Source of the DNA: Sphingomonas sp. ERG5
GTDB lineage: Bacteria; Pseudomonadota; Alphaproteobacteria; Sphingomonadales; Sphingomonadaceae
NCBI RefSeq assembly: GCF_000803065.1
Contig: NZ_JSXI01000016.1
Coordinates: forward strand, 248,001 to 312,000
DNA: 64,000 bases
Reading direction: 5' to 3'
Made by a program: the position numbers and the translations under genes
Notes under the pieces: model-generated
Database searches by the model: none
Seen by the model: only the letters and a program-made list of their open reading frames with translations
Told to the model about the DNA's origin: nothing
Part shown: piece by piece, positions 7,300-14,958 of the stretch
How the letters are laid out: the number at the start of each line of letters is the position of its first letter
How positions within the stretch are numbered: the first letter of the stretch is position 1

Positions 7300-9702
7300 A
7301 TGATCAGTCGATCGGGAAATGGACTGAAGCTGCGGCTCACTATTGGTGCCGCGTCAATTGTTATACTTGCTAGCCCAATCTATGCGCAGGAGGCGCCCGA
7401 GGATAGCAGCGACATCATCGTTACGGCGACCAAGCGCTCGATGTCGATCCAGGATGTGCCGTTCTCTATCAATGCGCAGACTGCCGAGGATATCGAGCGC
7501 GCGCATGCGAATTCGCTCGAGGATGTGTCGCGCAATGTCGCAGGTCTCGCGGTGCAGAATCTCGGGCCGGGCCAGAGCCAGGTGGCGATCCGTGGCGTTT
7601 CCGCCGGCCAGGTCGCGCGCGACCAGCCGGGGGTGAAGGAGCAGGTCGGCGTCTATCTCGATGAATCGGTGATTTCGTTGTCGCTGTTCACCCCGGACCT
7701 CGATCTGTTCGACCTCAATCGCATCGAAACGCTGCGCGGGCCGCAGGGCACTTTGTTCGGATCGGGCTCGGTCGGCGGCACCTTGCGCTACATCACCAAC
7801 CAGCCGCGAACCGACCGGGTCGAGGGCAAGGTGGAAGCCAATGTCAATGTCGTCGGTGAAGGCGATGTCGGCGGTTCGCTCAAGGGCATGATCAACCTGC
7901 CCCTGTCGGAGAAGGCGGCGCTGCGCGTGGTCGGCTATTACACGCGCTATGGCGGCTTCATCGACGCGCTGCGGCCGGGCGGCAAGGTCGATGACAACGT
8001 CAATGATGGTTGGCGGGCCGGTGGACGTGCGTCGCTGCTGCTCGAGCCGATCGACGACCTCAAGATCACGCCGCGCGTGGTGTATCAGAAAATCCACGTC
8101 AACGGCTTCAACCGGCAGGAGGTCTACAACCTTTTCGCCAACCCCTACACCACCACCGCCGGCGGCCGGCCGCCGGTGACGCTGCAGGAACGCCAGCAAT
8201 ATCTGATGCTCGACGAAAAGTTCGAGGATAGGGTCCTGCTGGGTGACCTGACGATCGAGGCCACGCACGGGCCGGTGACGGTCACCTCGGTCACCAGCTA
8301 TACCGACCGCAAGATCCTGGTGAGCCGCGATGCCAGTGCGCTCACCAACAGCGTGTTTATCGATGTCGGTTTTGCGCCGGCTGGCCAGTCGCTGCCTTCC
8401 AATCTGGTCGACACCACCAAGGTGAAGCAATTTACCCAGGAGCTGCGGTTCGCGTCGGCCGATACTGGCCCGTTCCAGTGGCTTGTCGGTGGCTTCTATT
8501 CGTCGGTGGACCGCAAATATGCGCAACGCCTGCCTACGCCGGGCACTGACGCGTTCGCCGATGCGCGGTTCGGCGCCGGCTTTTCGCTATCGCAGCGCAA
8601 CGGATTTGGTGCGGACTCGCCCTATAATGCCGATATTCCCTATAAGCTGAAGCAGCTCTCGATTTTCGGCGAAGCGAGCTACGCGCTGACCGATGCGCTC
8701 AAGGCGACGCTTGGCGGCCGCTATTACACCTTCAACGAAGAACGGGTTTTCCATTCGGGCGGCTTCTTCACCAATCTCGACAATAATCGCGACAGGACGT
8801 CTTCCGAAGGGTTCTCGCCGCGCGCCCTGGTGAGCTTCGAGGCATCCAAGAACGTCACCTTCAATGCGCAGGTTTCCAAGGGCTTCCGGCTCGGCGGGGT
8901 GAACGACCCGCTCAATCTGCCGCTGTGCAGCGGTGGTGCGGGCGGCCCGGATGCCGCGACCTTCGGCAACCGGCCACGCTATGACGATGAATCGCTGTGG
9001 AACTATGAAGGCGGGGTCAAGACGCACTTTGGCGGCATCACCTTCAATGCAGCCGCCTTCTACACCAAAATCACCAATCTGCAGGTGACGGCGGACGCTG
9101 GAAGCTGCTCGTCGCGCGTCGTGTTCAACGTGCCCAAGGCGCATACCATGGGCATCGAGGCCGAGTTTTCGATGAAGCCGGTCCAGGGGCTCGAACTCTC
9201 GGTTTCTGGCAGCCTGTTGCAATCCGAATTCGATTCCACGCTCACCCGGCCCAATGGCACGGTGATCGAAGGGATCAGGGACGGCAACCGTTTGCCCTCG
9301 GTGCCGAAGTTCCAGCTTTCGGCGAGCGCGAACTACAGCTTCCCGCTCGGTGCCCAAACCGAGGGGTATGTCGGTGCGAGCTTCCAGCATGTCGGCAGCC
9401 GCTTCACGCAGCCGGGCGATCAGGAAAACAACCCGCGCAGCTTCGTGCACGGCCTGCCCTTTGGCGGCGCCCCGGCGAACGCCACCACGGTGGTCGACCT
9501 GGAATTGCCCGAATATGAGCTCGTCGGCCTGAGCGCGGGCGTCAACCTGCCCAATGATCTGGGCGTCTCGATCTATGTCAACAATCTGCTCGACAAAAAC
9601 CCGCTGCTGTCGTTCGACCGCGAGCGTGGCGGCCGTGCCCGGCTCGGCTTCGCGGTCGGTCAGCCGCGGACGATCGGGATGACCGTTCGCAAGGGGTTCT
9701 GA
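7300..9702 (+). CDS. TonB-dependent outer membrane receptor
   Basis: This 800-residue protein has a signal peptide (RLTIGAASIVILASPIYAQ), then a TonB-box-like SDIIVTATKR at mature residues about 8-17, and a plug domain with VQNLGPGQSQVAIRGVSAGQ and IETLRGPQGTLFGSGSVGGTLRYIT. A 22-strand barrel follows and ends in a terminal Phe (GMTVRKGF). The family imports iron chelates, vitamins or carbohydrates across the outer membrane using TonB energy. The CDS starts at the ATG at 7300, after AGGAGAGGAAATAAC. It is monocistronic with no linked transporter, so the substrate cannot be assigned. Confidence 0.93.
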   Translation: MISRSGNGLKLRLTIGAASIVILASPIYAQEAPEDSSDIIVTATKRSMSIQDVPFSINAQTAEDIERAHANSLEDVSRNVAGLAVQNLGPGQSQVAIRGVSAGQVARDQPGVKEQVGVYLDESVISLSLFTPDLDLFDLNRIETLRGPQGTLFGSGSVGGTLRYITNQPRTDRVEGKVEANVNVVGEGDVGGSLKGMINLPLSEKAALRVVGYYTRYGGFIDALRPGGKVDDNVNDGWRAGGRASLLLEPIDDLKITPRVVYQKIHVNGFNRQEVYNLFANPYTTTAGGRPPVTLQERQQYLMLDEKFEDRVLLGDLTIEATHGPVTVTSVTSYTDRKILVSRDASALTNSVFIDVGFAPAGQSLPSNLVDTTKVKQFTQELRFASADTGPFQWLVGGFYSSVDRKYAQRLPTPGTDAFADARFGAGFSLSQRNGFGADSPYNADIPYKLKQLSIFGEASYALTDALKATLGGRYYTFNEERVFHSGGFFTNLDNNRDRTSSEGFSPRALVSFEASKNVTFNAQVSKGFRLGGVNDPLNLPLCSGGAGGPDAATFGNRPRYDDESLWNYEGGVKTHFGGITFNAAAFYTKITNLQVTADAGSCSSRVVFNVPKAHTMGIEAEFSMKPVQGLELSVSGSLLQSEFDSTLTRPNGTVIEGIRDGNRLPSVPKFQLSASANYSFPLGAQTEGYVGASFQHVGSRFTQPGDQENNPRSFVHGLPFGGAPANATTVVDLELPEYELVGLSAGVNLPNDLGVSIYVNNLLDKNPLLSFDRERGGRARLGFAVGQPRTIGMTVRKGF

Positions 9703-9725
9703 CGGGTAGGTCGGAGTCGGCATGA

Positions 9726-9760
9726 GGTGACGCCGTTGCCCTTGAGGCGGCGGCGTCACC
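9726..9760 (+). terminator. Hairpin after the TonB receptor
   Basis: A perfect 10-bp inverted repeat (GGTGACGCCG 9726-9735, CGGCGTCACC 9751-9760) with a 15-nt loop begins 24 nt after the receptor stop codon. No T tract follows, so it may act as an mRNA 3'-end stabiliser or a factor-dependent stop. Confidence 0.45.
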
Positions 9761-9919
9761 GCCAGGCCAGCGGCGCATGGCTCAAGGCCGTTACTTCTGG
9801 GTGCGACTGATCGGCGGCTTTACGATCGCCGCAAGGGCCTCGATTTTGTCTGAGGGCATTCCAAAAACCATGAGGCGGCGATGGCCGAGCTTGAAGCCAT
9901 AACGGGTGGTTAGCTGATG

Positions 9920-9954
9920 GTCGGCTAACGGGAGTACGGACCCCGTTAGCCGAC
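9920..9954. other. Perfect 13-bp hairpin in a gene-free stretch
   Basis: GTCGGCTAACGGG (9920-9932) and CCCGTTAGCCGAC (9942-9954) form a perfect stem with a 9-nt loop. It lies 13 nt after the stop codon of the minus-strand small gene at 9967-10245 and could end that transcript, though no T tract follows. The rest of 9761-9966 holds no gene I can support. Confidence 0.5.
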
Positions 9955-9966
9955 ATCGCTCTGCTA

Positions 9967-10245
9967 TCAGTTGAGGCCCCACATCGCGGCGCGATTACGG
10001 GCAAGCTCGCTCATGAAATCATCCAGGGCCGCGAGGCGGCGATCTATATCGGCGGTCGGAACTCCATTCCATACGGAGTGATCGTAATTCTCCCGGACCG
10101 ATTTCAGATCGTCACCGGCTTGAAAGCGCTCGGAAATGTAGAGCGTTTCAAGGAGGTCCGTAGGGCGCCCCCGTTCGCTTGATTTAACCAGACCATATTT
10201 GATCAGGTACTCGGACATAATGCCGTCGTTGGATGTGCTGACCAT
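9967..10245 (-). CDS. Small hypothetical protein
   Basis: This 92-residue soluble protein has a charged, plausible composition (SEYLIKYGLVKSSERGRPTDLLETLYISERF, then an acidic/aromatic middle and a helical C-terminus). GGAAGGGGACGGCA precedes its ATG. Base composition is lower in GC than the neighbours and codon use is less biased, consistent with acquired DNA. I do not recognise a family. It stands alone in a gene-poor patch. Confidence 0.5.
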   Translation of the reverse strand: MVSTSNDGIMSEYLIKYGLVKSSERGRPTDLLETLYISERFQAGDDLKSVRENYDHSVWNGVPTADIDRRLAALDDFMSELARNRAAMWGLN

Positions 10246-10314
10246 TGCCGTCCCCTTCCATTCGGGAACATGGGTAGCGGGGAACGCCTATTCCAGAGCA
10301 TGGGAGCTTAATAT

Positions 10315-10399
10315 GGGGACACAATACTAATTAACTCGCGCCGCGAGCTCGATACCCCAGGCCGCGCAGGCTGAAGCTCAAATTTAGTATTGTGTCCCC
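10315..10399. repeat. 85-bp inverted-repeat element with perfect 16-bp arms
   Basis: GGGGACACAATACTAA (10315-10330) and its exact complement (10384-10399) enclose 53 nt. This GGGGACACAATACTAA sequence resembles ends I associate with REP-associated IS200-like (Y1) transposase genes in many bacteria. No transposase is present here, so it would be a non-autonomous copy or a relic. Confidence 0.6.
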
Positions 10400-10813
10400 G
10401 AAATGGGGTCATCCGGTGGCGGAATTTCACGCCAGTAACAGGGAATTCGGTACATCAAACTGCCCAGCTATCAATTTCCTGGATAGCTGAGCGGGGTTTA
10501 TTCCATATTTTTTGATACCAGAAATTGCGGTGCGGTACCGTAAGTCTATGGCTATACTCGATAATTATGGGGTTTGGCTGGTCGCCGGCATGGTTCGCCC
10601 GCCTCGCGCCGGGAATATGGTACATTGGGGTGTAACATATCTCCTCCGCGCGCCCGCAGCCGTCATCGGCGGCGATTCAACCATCGCACAGGATCGGGCA
10701 TGCAGTGCGTGCCGGACTGATACCGGCGCGCTCTTTCTCAGTGTCGGGAACAGAATTGTCGCCGCGCCGCCGGCGCAGGGGCCTCGCTTGTCGTCAGTCA
10801 GGTTGGATCGGCG
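10400..10813. other. Gene-free, lower-GC stretch with one hairpin
   Basis: No convincing coding frame is present; the longest lacks a ribosome binding site and runs into the convergent enzyme gene. An 8-bp hairpin (CAGCTATC 10465-10472 with GATAGCTG 10482-10489) is followed by a T-rich segment ending in TTTTTT near 10510, a possible transcription stop. The stretch is AT-richer than its surroundings up to about 10650. Confidence 0.5.
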
Positions 10814-11566
10814 TCACCGCCAGGCGAACACTGCCTGTGCATCGGTCTCGATCGACTTCATCGCCGAGCGGTAAGGTCCCGGCCCATAGCTGATCCGCGA
10901 CACCCCGGCATCGGCCAGGGCCGAGGTCGAGGGGACGCCCGGGAAGGCCATGATGTTGACCGGCAGTTCGACCGCATCGCACAATTGCGCGATCAGCTTC
11001 GCATCGGCGAGGCCGGGTGCGAAAAAGCCGCTCGCGCCCGCCGCTGCATAGGCGGCCGCGCGCTTGATCGCGGTATCGACCATCGCCTTGTCATGCGTAT
11101 TCTGTGCGGCCTGCAGGAAAATGTCGGTGCGTGCGTTGATGAAGAAATCCGTGCCCGCGCCGACCCGCGCCGCGGCGATGCGGCTGACCTGCACCGGGAT
11201 TGGGTGCAGGCTGTTTTCGCCGACGATCTGGTCTTCGAAATTGCAGCCGACCGCGCCGGTCGCGGCGAGCCGGGCGACATTGGCCGCGACATCCTCGGGC
11301 TCGACCGCATAGCCGCCCTCGAAATCGATCGTCACCGGCAGCGAGACCGCGCCAGAAATCCGTGCCGCCCCGGCCAGGGCAAGCTCAAGCGGGAAGGCCT
11401 CGCCATCGTCAAACCCTTGCGCCGCGGCGACCGACCAGCTTCCGGTGGCGATCGCCTTGGCGCCGGCCCCGGCCACTGCCCGCGCGCTGCCCACGTCCCA
11501 CGCATTGTATAGGATCAACGGGTCGCCCGCGACATGCAGGGCGGCAAAGACCAGGGCCTTGGACAT
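10814..11566 (-). CDS. Isocitrate lyase/PEP mutase superfamily protein
   Basis: This 250-residue cytoplasmic enzyme belongs to the ICL/PEPM superfamily. Visible features are PLILYNAWDVGSARAV at the N-terminus, the metal-binding VTIDFEGGYA, a CNFEDQIVGE segment equivalent to the family's NxED motif, and FFINARTD. The true isocitrate lyase motif KKCGH is absent, so it is not AceA; the family includes carboxyvinyl-carboxyphosphonate mutases, oxaloacetate hydrolases and 2-methylisocitrate lyases. The ATG at 11566 follows GGAGAGATACAT. It lies downstream of the LytS/LytTR pair but is separated by a 32-bp palindrome. Substrate unknown. Confidence 0.85.
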   Translation of the reverse strand: MSKALVFAALHVAGDPLILYNAWDVGSARAVAGAGAKAIATGSWSVAAAQGFDDGEAFPLELALAGAARISGAVSLPVTIDFEGGYAVEPEDVAANVARLAATGAVGCNFEDQIVGENSLHPIPVQVSRIAAARVGAGTDFFINARTDIFLQAAQNTHDKAMVDTAIKRAAAYAAAGASGFFAPGLADAKLIAQLCDAVELPVNIMAFPGVPSTSALADAGVSRISYGPGPYRSAMKSIETDAQAVFAWR

Positions 11567-11596
11567 ATGTATCTCTCCGTCACCAGCGGCGCGTCG

Positions 11597-11628
11597 GTGT
11601 GAAAATGCGCTGCAGCGCATTTTCACAC
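11597..11628 (-). terminator. Perfect 32-bp palindrome, likely terminator of the LytTR operon
   Basis: GTGTGAAAATGCGCTG (11597-11612) is followed directly by its exact complement, so the whole 32 bp is self-complementary. On the minus strand it lies 6 nt after the regulator stop codon and includes a TTTT run in the distal arm. With no loop it could also be a protein site for the enzyme gene that starts at 11566. Confidence 0.55.
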
Positions 11629-11634
11629 AAGCCC

Positions 11635-12435
11635 CTAGTGGACGAACCGCGCGACCACGTCGCGATAGCTGCGGCTCACCTTAACCTGCGCGCCCGATCC
11701 GAGCACCAGGAAGCACTCGCCATTGGTGTGCGGCTTCACTTCCTTGACCAGATCGAGATTGACGATGGTCGAGCGGTGGACGCGCTGGAAGCGGCGCGGA
11801 TCGAGGCGCTTTTCCAGATCCTTCATCGTTTCGCGCAGGATCAGCGTATTGTCCCCGGTGTAGATGCACATATAGTCGCCGGCGGCGTCGATGCGTTCGA
11901 TCGTGTCGACATCGACGCGGAAGATCTGCCCGCGATCCTTGATGTTGATCAGCTTTTCGAAGCGGTTCGACGACACCTGGTCGCCGCCATCGGTCAGGTT
12001 CTCGACCGAATCCGGCGCGACTTCGGCCAGCACTTCCTTCAGCCGGTCGACTTCCTCGACGCCGCGCTTCTCGGTCAGGCGCTGGCGCACCCGGTCGAGC
12101 GTATCGGCCAGCCGGCTTTCCTCCACCGGCTTGAGCAGATAATCGACCGCCTGCGCCTCGAACGCCTTGATGGCGTGGTCGGAAAAGGCGGTGACGAACA
12201 CGAACAGCGGCGGTTCGACCTCCATCAGTCCCTGCACCACGGAAAAGCCGTCAAAGCCGGGCATCTGGATGTCGAGAAACACCAGATCGGGCTTGTGCGT
12301 CTTGATCGCGCGGATCGCCTCGCGGCCATTCTGGCATTTGTCGATGATCTCGACATCGTCATGCGCCTGCAGCCGAAGTTCGAGGCCCTGGATTGCCAGT
12401 GGCTCGTCATCGACCAAAATTGTTCTAATCGTCAT
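11635..12435 (-). CDS. LytTR-family response regulator
   Basis: This 266-residue regulator has a receiver domain at residues 1-115 (acidic pair in LVDDEP, phospho-acceptor Asp55 in FLDIQMPG, Lys in LLKPVEE) and a LytTR DNA-binding domain at about 165-265 (RVHRSTIVNLDLVKEVKPHTNGE). LytTR regulators bind short direct repeats, often controlling extracellular or membrane functions. Its start overlaps the stop codon of the sensor kinase by ATGA, so the two are translationally coupled and form one two-component system. The linker of about 50 residues is charged. Confidence 0.95.
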   Translation of the reverse strand: MTIRTILVDDEPLAIQGLELRLQAHDDVEIIDKCQNGREAIRAIKTHKPDLVFLDIQMPGFDGFSVVQGLMEVEPPLFVFVTAFSDHAIKAFEAQAVDYLLKPVEESRLADTLDRVRQRLTEKRGVEEVDRLKEVLAEVAPDSVENLTDGGDQVSSNRFEKLINIKDRGQIFRVDVDTIERIDAAGDYMCIYTGDNTLILRETMKDLEKRLDPRRFQRVHRSTIVNLDLVKEVKPHTNGECFLVLGSGAQVKVSRSYRDVVARFVH

Positions 12436-13571
12436 GCGACCTCTCTAGGTTCACGCGCCAGCTCACCGAGCTGGAACGGTATTTCGATCTCGACCTCGAA
12501 CCCGCCACTGGGCAGGGACCGGGTCTCGAAACGGTGGTCGGGGCCATAAGCCTGCACCAGCCGCTCCCTGATATTGGCAAGGCCAACCCCGGTTGAAAGG
12601 CTTGGACGTGCTTTCATTTCATTCAACCCCGGTCCGGTGTCGGATACGGCGATCTGCACCCGATCCCCGGCGAGCCGCGCAACCACGGCGATTTCCGCGC
12701 CATCTTCCTTGGGCGTGACGGCATATTTGATCGCGTTTTCGATCAACGGTTGAAGCAGCAAAGAGGGCAATCGCGCCATCGCGACGCGTGGGTCGATCTC
12801 GAAACTGGGCCGCAGCCGATCCTCGAAGCGCATCTTCTCGATCTCGAGATAAAGCTTCAACGTCTCGACTTCCTGCGAGATCGTTACATGCGCCGTGGGT
12901 TCGTTGGCGAGCGTGTAGCGCAGGAAGGACGATAGCCGGCTGAGCATCGTGTTCGCCCGCTCGGTCTGCTTCAGCAGCACCAGGGTCGAGATCGAATTGA
13001 GCGTATTGAACAGGAAATGCGGGTTGAGCTGGTAGCGGAGCATGGCCAGCTGGGCCGAGCTTGCGGTGTTTTCCAGCGCCGCGAGCTGGTCGATCTGCTC
13101 CTCCACGATCAGGTAGAAATTGATCCCGAAATAGAGCGCGGACCACCCGGCCAGCACGGTGAAGTTGAGGAAGACCGTGCCCAGCACCAGGCTGATATTC
13201 AGTCCCGGGTTGGCGAGTTTGATGAACGAGAAGGAAAAGGCGTCGAGCACCGAGTAGAGCAAGGTCGCGATCGCCAGCGTCACGATCGTGAGCAGAATCC
13301 CGCTGATTCGCCGCAGCCCGCGAAAATACCCGTAGAGCGTGGAGAGCAGCAGGGTGATGCAATAGCCGACGATCGATTCGATGATCACCGGGATGAGCAC
13401 GTCGAGCGACGGGCCGTTGGAAATGCTCGAGACGCTGCGCAGGATCAGATAGCCGGTCCAGCCCGCCGCCTGCAGCGTCCAGAAGGCGCGGCTTTTCTCC
13501 TCGAAGAATGGGCGCGAGAAGATGTCGGGCTTTTTCAGCGCCTGAATCGCCGGGATGGGTAGGGTGGCCAT
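12432..13571 (-). CDS. LytS/YehU-type sensor histidine kinase
   Basis: This 379-residue inner-membrane kinase has four predicted hydrophobic segments at about residues 30-150 (for example VLIPVIIESIVGYCITLLL and SLVLGTVFLNFTVLAGWSALYF). They are followed by the His_kinase domain with NPHFLFNTLNS (phospho-acceptor His185) and a HATPase domain with LIENAIKYA, DTGPGL and GVGLANIRERL. There is no large periplasmic sensor. The start at 13571 is preferred because it gives normal topology with an AGG upstream; longer in-frame starts cover non-family sequence. It is coupled to the LytTR regulator downstream. Confidence 0.92.
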   Translation of the reverse strand: MATLPIPAIQALKKPDIFSRPFFEEKSRAFWTLQAAGWTGYLILRSVSSISNGPSLDVLIPVIIESIVGYCITLLLSTLYGYFRGLRRISGILLTIVTLAIATLLYSVLDAFSFSFIKLANPGLNISLVLGTVFLNFTVLAGWSALYFGINFYLIVEEQIDQLAALENTASSAQLAMLRYQLNPHFLFNTLNSISTLVLLKQTERANTMLSRLSSFLRYTLANEPTAHVTISQEVETLKLYLEIEKMRFEDRLRPSFEIDPRVAMARLPSLLLQPLIENAIKYAVTPKEDGAEIAVVARLAGDRVQIAVSDTGPGLNEMKARPSLSTGVGLANIRERLVQAYGPDHRFETRSLPSGGFEVEIEIPFQLGELAREPREVA

Positions 13572-13641
13572 CCGACCTGTCTTACTATGGCTGGGATGCC
13601 AGTGCAAAACTGTGTATGACAACCGTCGCAGGAGAGATGCC

Positions 13642-14232
13642 ATGAACGTGACCCCAGATCGCGCCCAGTTCACCGCCATGACCGAAGGCACGCAAGAGGA
13701 CTGGAGCCTGATCGGCGGCCATTTCCGCGAATTTTCCAGGGGCTTGCCGGCGCGCGTTCTCACGCACCTCAAGCTGCTCGACGGCGATTATGGCGGCTTT
13801 CCGGTCGATCGCCTGGAGCATTCATTGCAAACCGCGACCCGCGCGCATCAGGATGGCCGCGATGAGGCTTATGTGGTGATGGCGCTGCTCCATGACATCG
13901 GCGACACGCTCGGGTCGTTCAATCATCCCGAAATCGGCGCGGCGATATTGCGCCCGTTCGTGTCGGAGGAAGTGCACTGGATCGCCAATACGCATGGCGT
14001 GTTCCAGGGCTATTATTTCTTCCACTACATCGGTGGCGATCGCGACATGCGCGAACAATATCGCGGCCATCCGCATTTCGAGGCCTGCGCCGAATTCTGC
14101 GAGAAATATGACCAGGCGGCGTTCGATCCCAATTTCGACAGCGCGCCGCTGGAATTCTTCGAACCGATGGTCGGCCGGGTGATGTCGCGCCCGATCAACA
14201 GCATCTACGCCAAGGTGGGCGAAGCGGCCTAA
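13642..14232 (+). CDS. HD-domain protein, PhnZ-like
   Basis: This 196-residue protein has the HD arrangement of the PhnZ/inositol-oxygenase-like clade: GGFPVDRLEHSLQTATRA (His60), ALLHDIGD (His84, Asp85), FNHPE (His95) and ANTHG (His118). PhnZ-like proteins can be mixed-valent diiron oxygenases rather than phosphohydrolases, acting on hydroxylated phosphonates or related compounds. The start follows AGGAGAGATGCC. No phosphonate genes are nearby, so the substrate is open. It is divergent from lytS. Confidence 0.88.
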   Translation: MNVTPDRAQFTAMTEGTQEDWSLIGGHFREFSRGLPARVLTHLKLLDGDYGGFPVDRLEHSLQTATRAHQDGRDEAYVVMALLHDIGDTLGSFNHPEIGAAILRPFVSEEVHWIANTHGVFQGYYFFHYIGGDRDMREQYRGHPHFEACAEFCEKYDQAAFDPNFDSAPLEFFEPMVGRVMSRPINSIYAKVGEAA

Positions 14233-14294
14233 CCGGGCTGATTCCAGGCCCAGCTTGCCCATGGGTTTTGCCGGGTGTTACCCTTTGAAACGAA

Positions 14295-14407
14295 AGGCTT
14301 CCCCGGCGAAGGCCGGGGTCCAGTCGCGATGTCAGGGGTAACGACGCGCAGCGGCCATTTGGGCTGTTCCTCAACTGGGCCCCGGCCTTCGCCGGGGAAG
14401 CAGGCTT
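14295..14407. repeat. REP-type repeat pair (CCCCGGCGAAGGCCGGGG family)
   Basis: Two inverted copies of a 30-nt unit (about 14295-14324 and 14375-14407) each contain a self-complementary CCCCGGC/GCCGGGG core, separated by about 50 nt. The unit is different from that at 5639 and 18696. It fills most of the 14233-14504 gap. Confidence 0.8.
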
Positions 14408-14504
14408 ATTTTCTTGTTCGAGCCCGCCGAAAGTCGGCGTACCGCCACGATGGACCAAACGTCCACTTGCCGATCCGGCGCGGCTGATCCAAACACGCGC
14501 CGCA

Positions 14505-14912
14505 ATGGGGGCACGTCATTCCATCAGCGCCACGCGGCGCAGCCTGATTCTCGCGCTGTTTGCGTGCGCCATGCTGGTGCGCGCGCTGGTGCCGGCGGGA
14601 TGGATGCCGACGGTGGGCGCCAATGGCGGCATCGTCATTTCGATGTGCACCGGCATGGGCGCGGTCGAAATGGTGCTGGCGCCCGATGGCACGCTGCACG
14701 AAAAAGCGCCGGCCAAGCATGACGGCACGACCGATCATCCCTGTACCTTTGCCGGCCTGGGCCAGGCCTTTGCCGCCGCTGACCCGATTCCGATGCCGGT
14801 GCTGCCGCCGGCAACGTTTACGCCGCCGCCGCTGACGCCGCATCTCGTGTCGATCGGGCGTGGTCTTGCCGCGCCGCCGCCACCGCAAACCGGACCGCCG
14901 ATCCTCGTCTGA
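14505..14912 (+). CDS. DUF2946 family exported protein
   Basis: This 135-residue protein has an N-terminal membrane/signal segment (RRSLILALFACAMLVRALVPAGWMP) typical of DUF2946, followed by a Met/Cys region (MCTGMG), HPCTFAGL and a Pro-rich tail. Members are often found beside copper or iron uptake genes, and here a TonB receptor and a PepSY protein follow, so a periplasmic metal-related role is likely. The ATG lacks a clear ribosome binding site. Confidence 0.78.
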   Translation: MGARHSISATRRSLILALFACAMLVRALVPAGWMPTVGANGGIVISMCTGMGAVEMVLAPDGTLHEKAPAKHDGTTDHPCTFAGLGQAFAAADPIPMPVLPPATFTPPPLTPHLVSIGRGLAAPPPPQTGPPILV

Positions 14913-14958
14913 ACCCTTATGCGCCTGAGGGCGCACCCGTTCGGACAGGAAAATTTCA

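Noticed and set aside
9791..9982. Short minus-strand frame (63 residues) over the 13-bp hairpin
   Set aside because: It overlaps the end of the gene at 9967 and includes the hairpin; no family or start signal supports it.
10512..10874. Possible 120-residue protein on the plus strand
   Set aside because: No ribosome binding site, no family resemblance, and overlap with the end of the ICL-family gene on the other strand.
10814..11566. Annotation as isocitrate lyase AceA
   Set aside because: It is half the length of AceA and lacks the KKCGH catalytic motif, so only superfamily membership is claimed.
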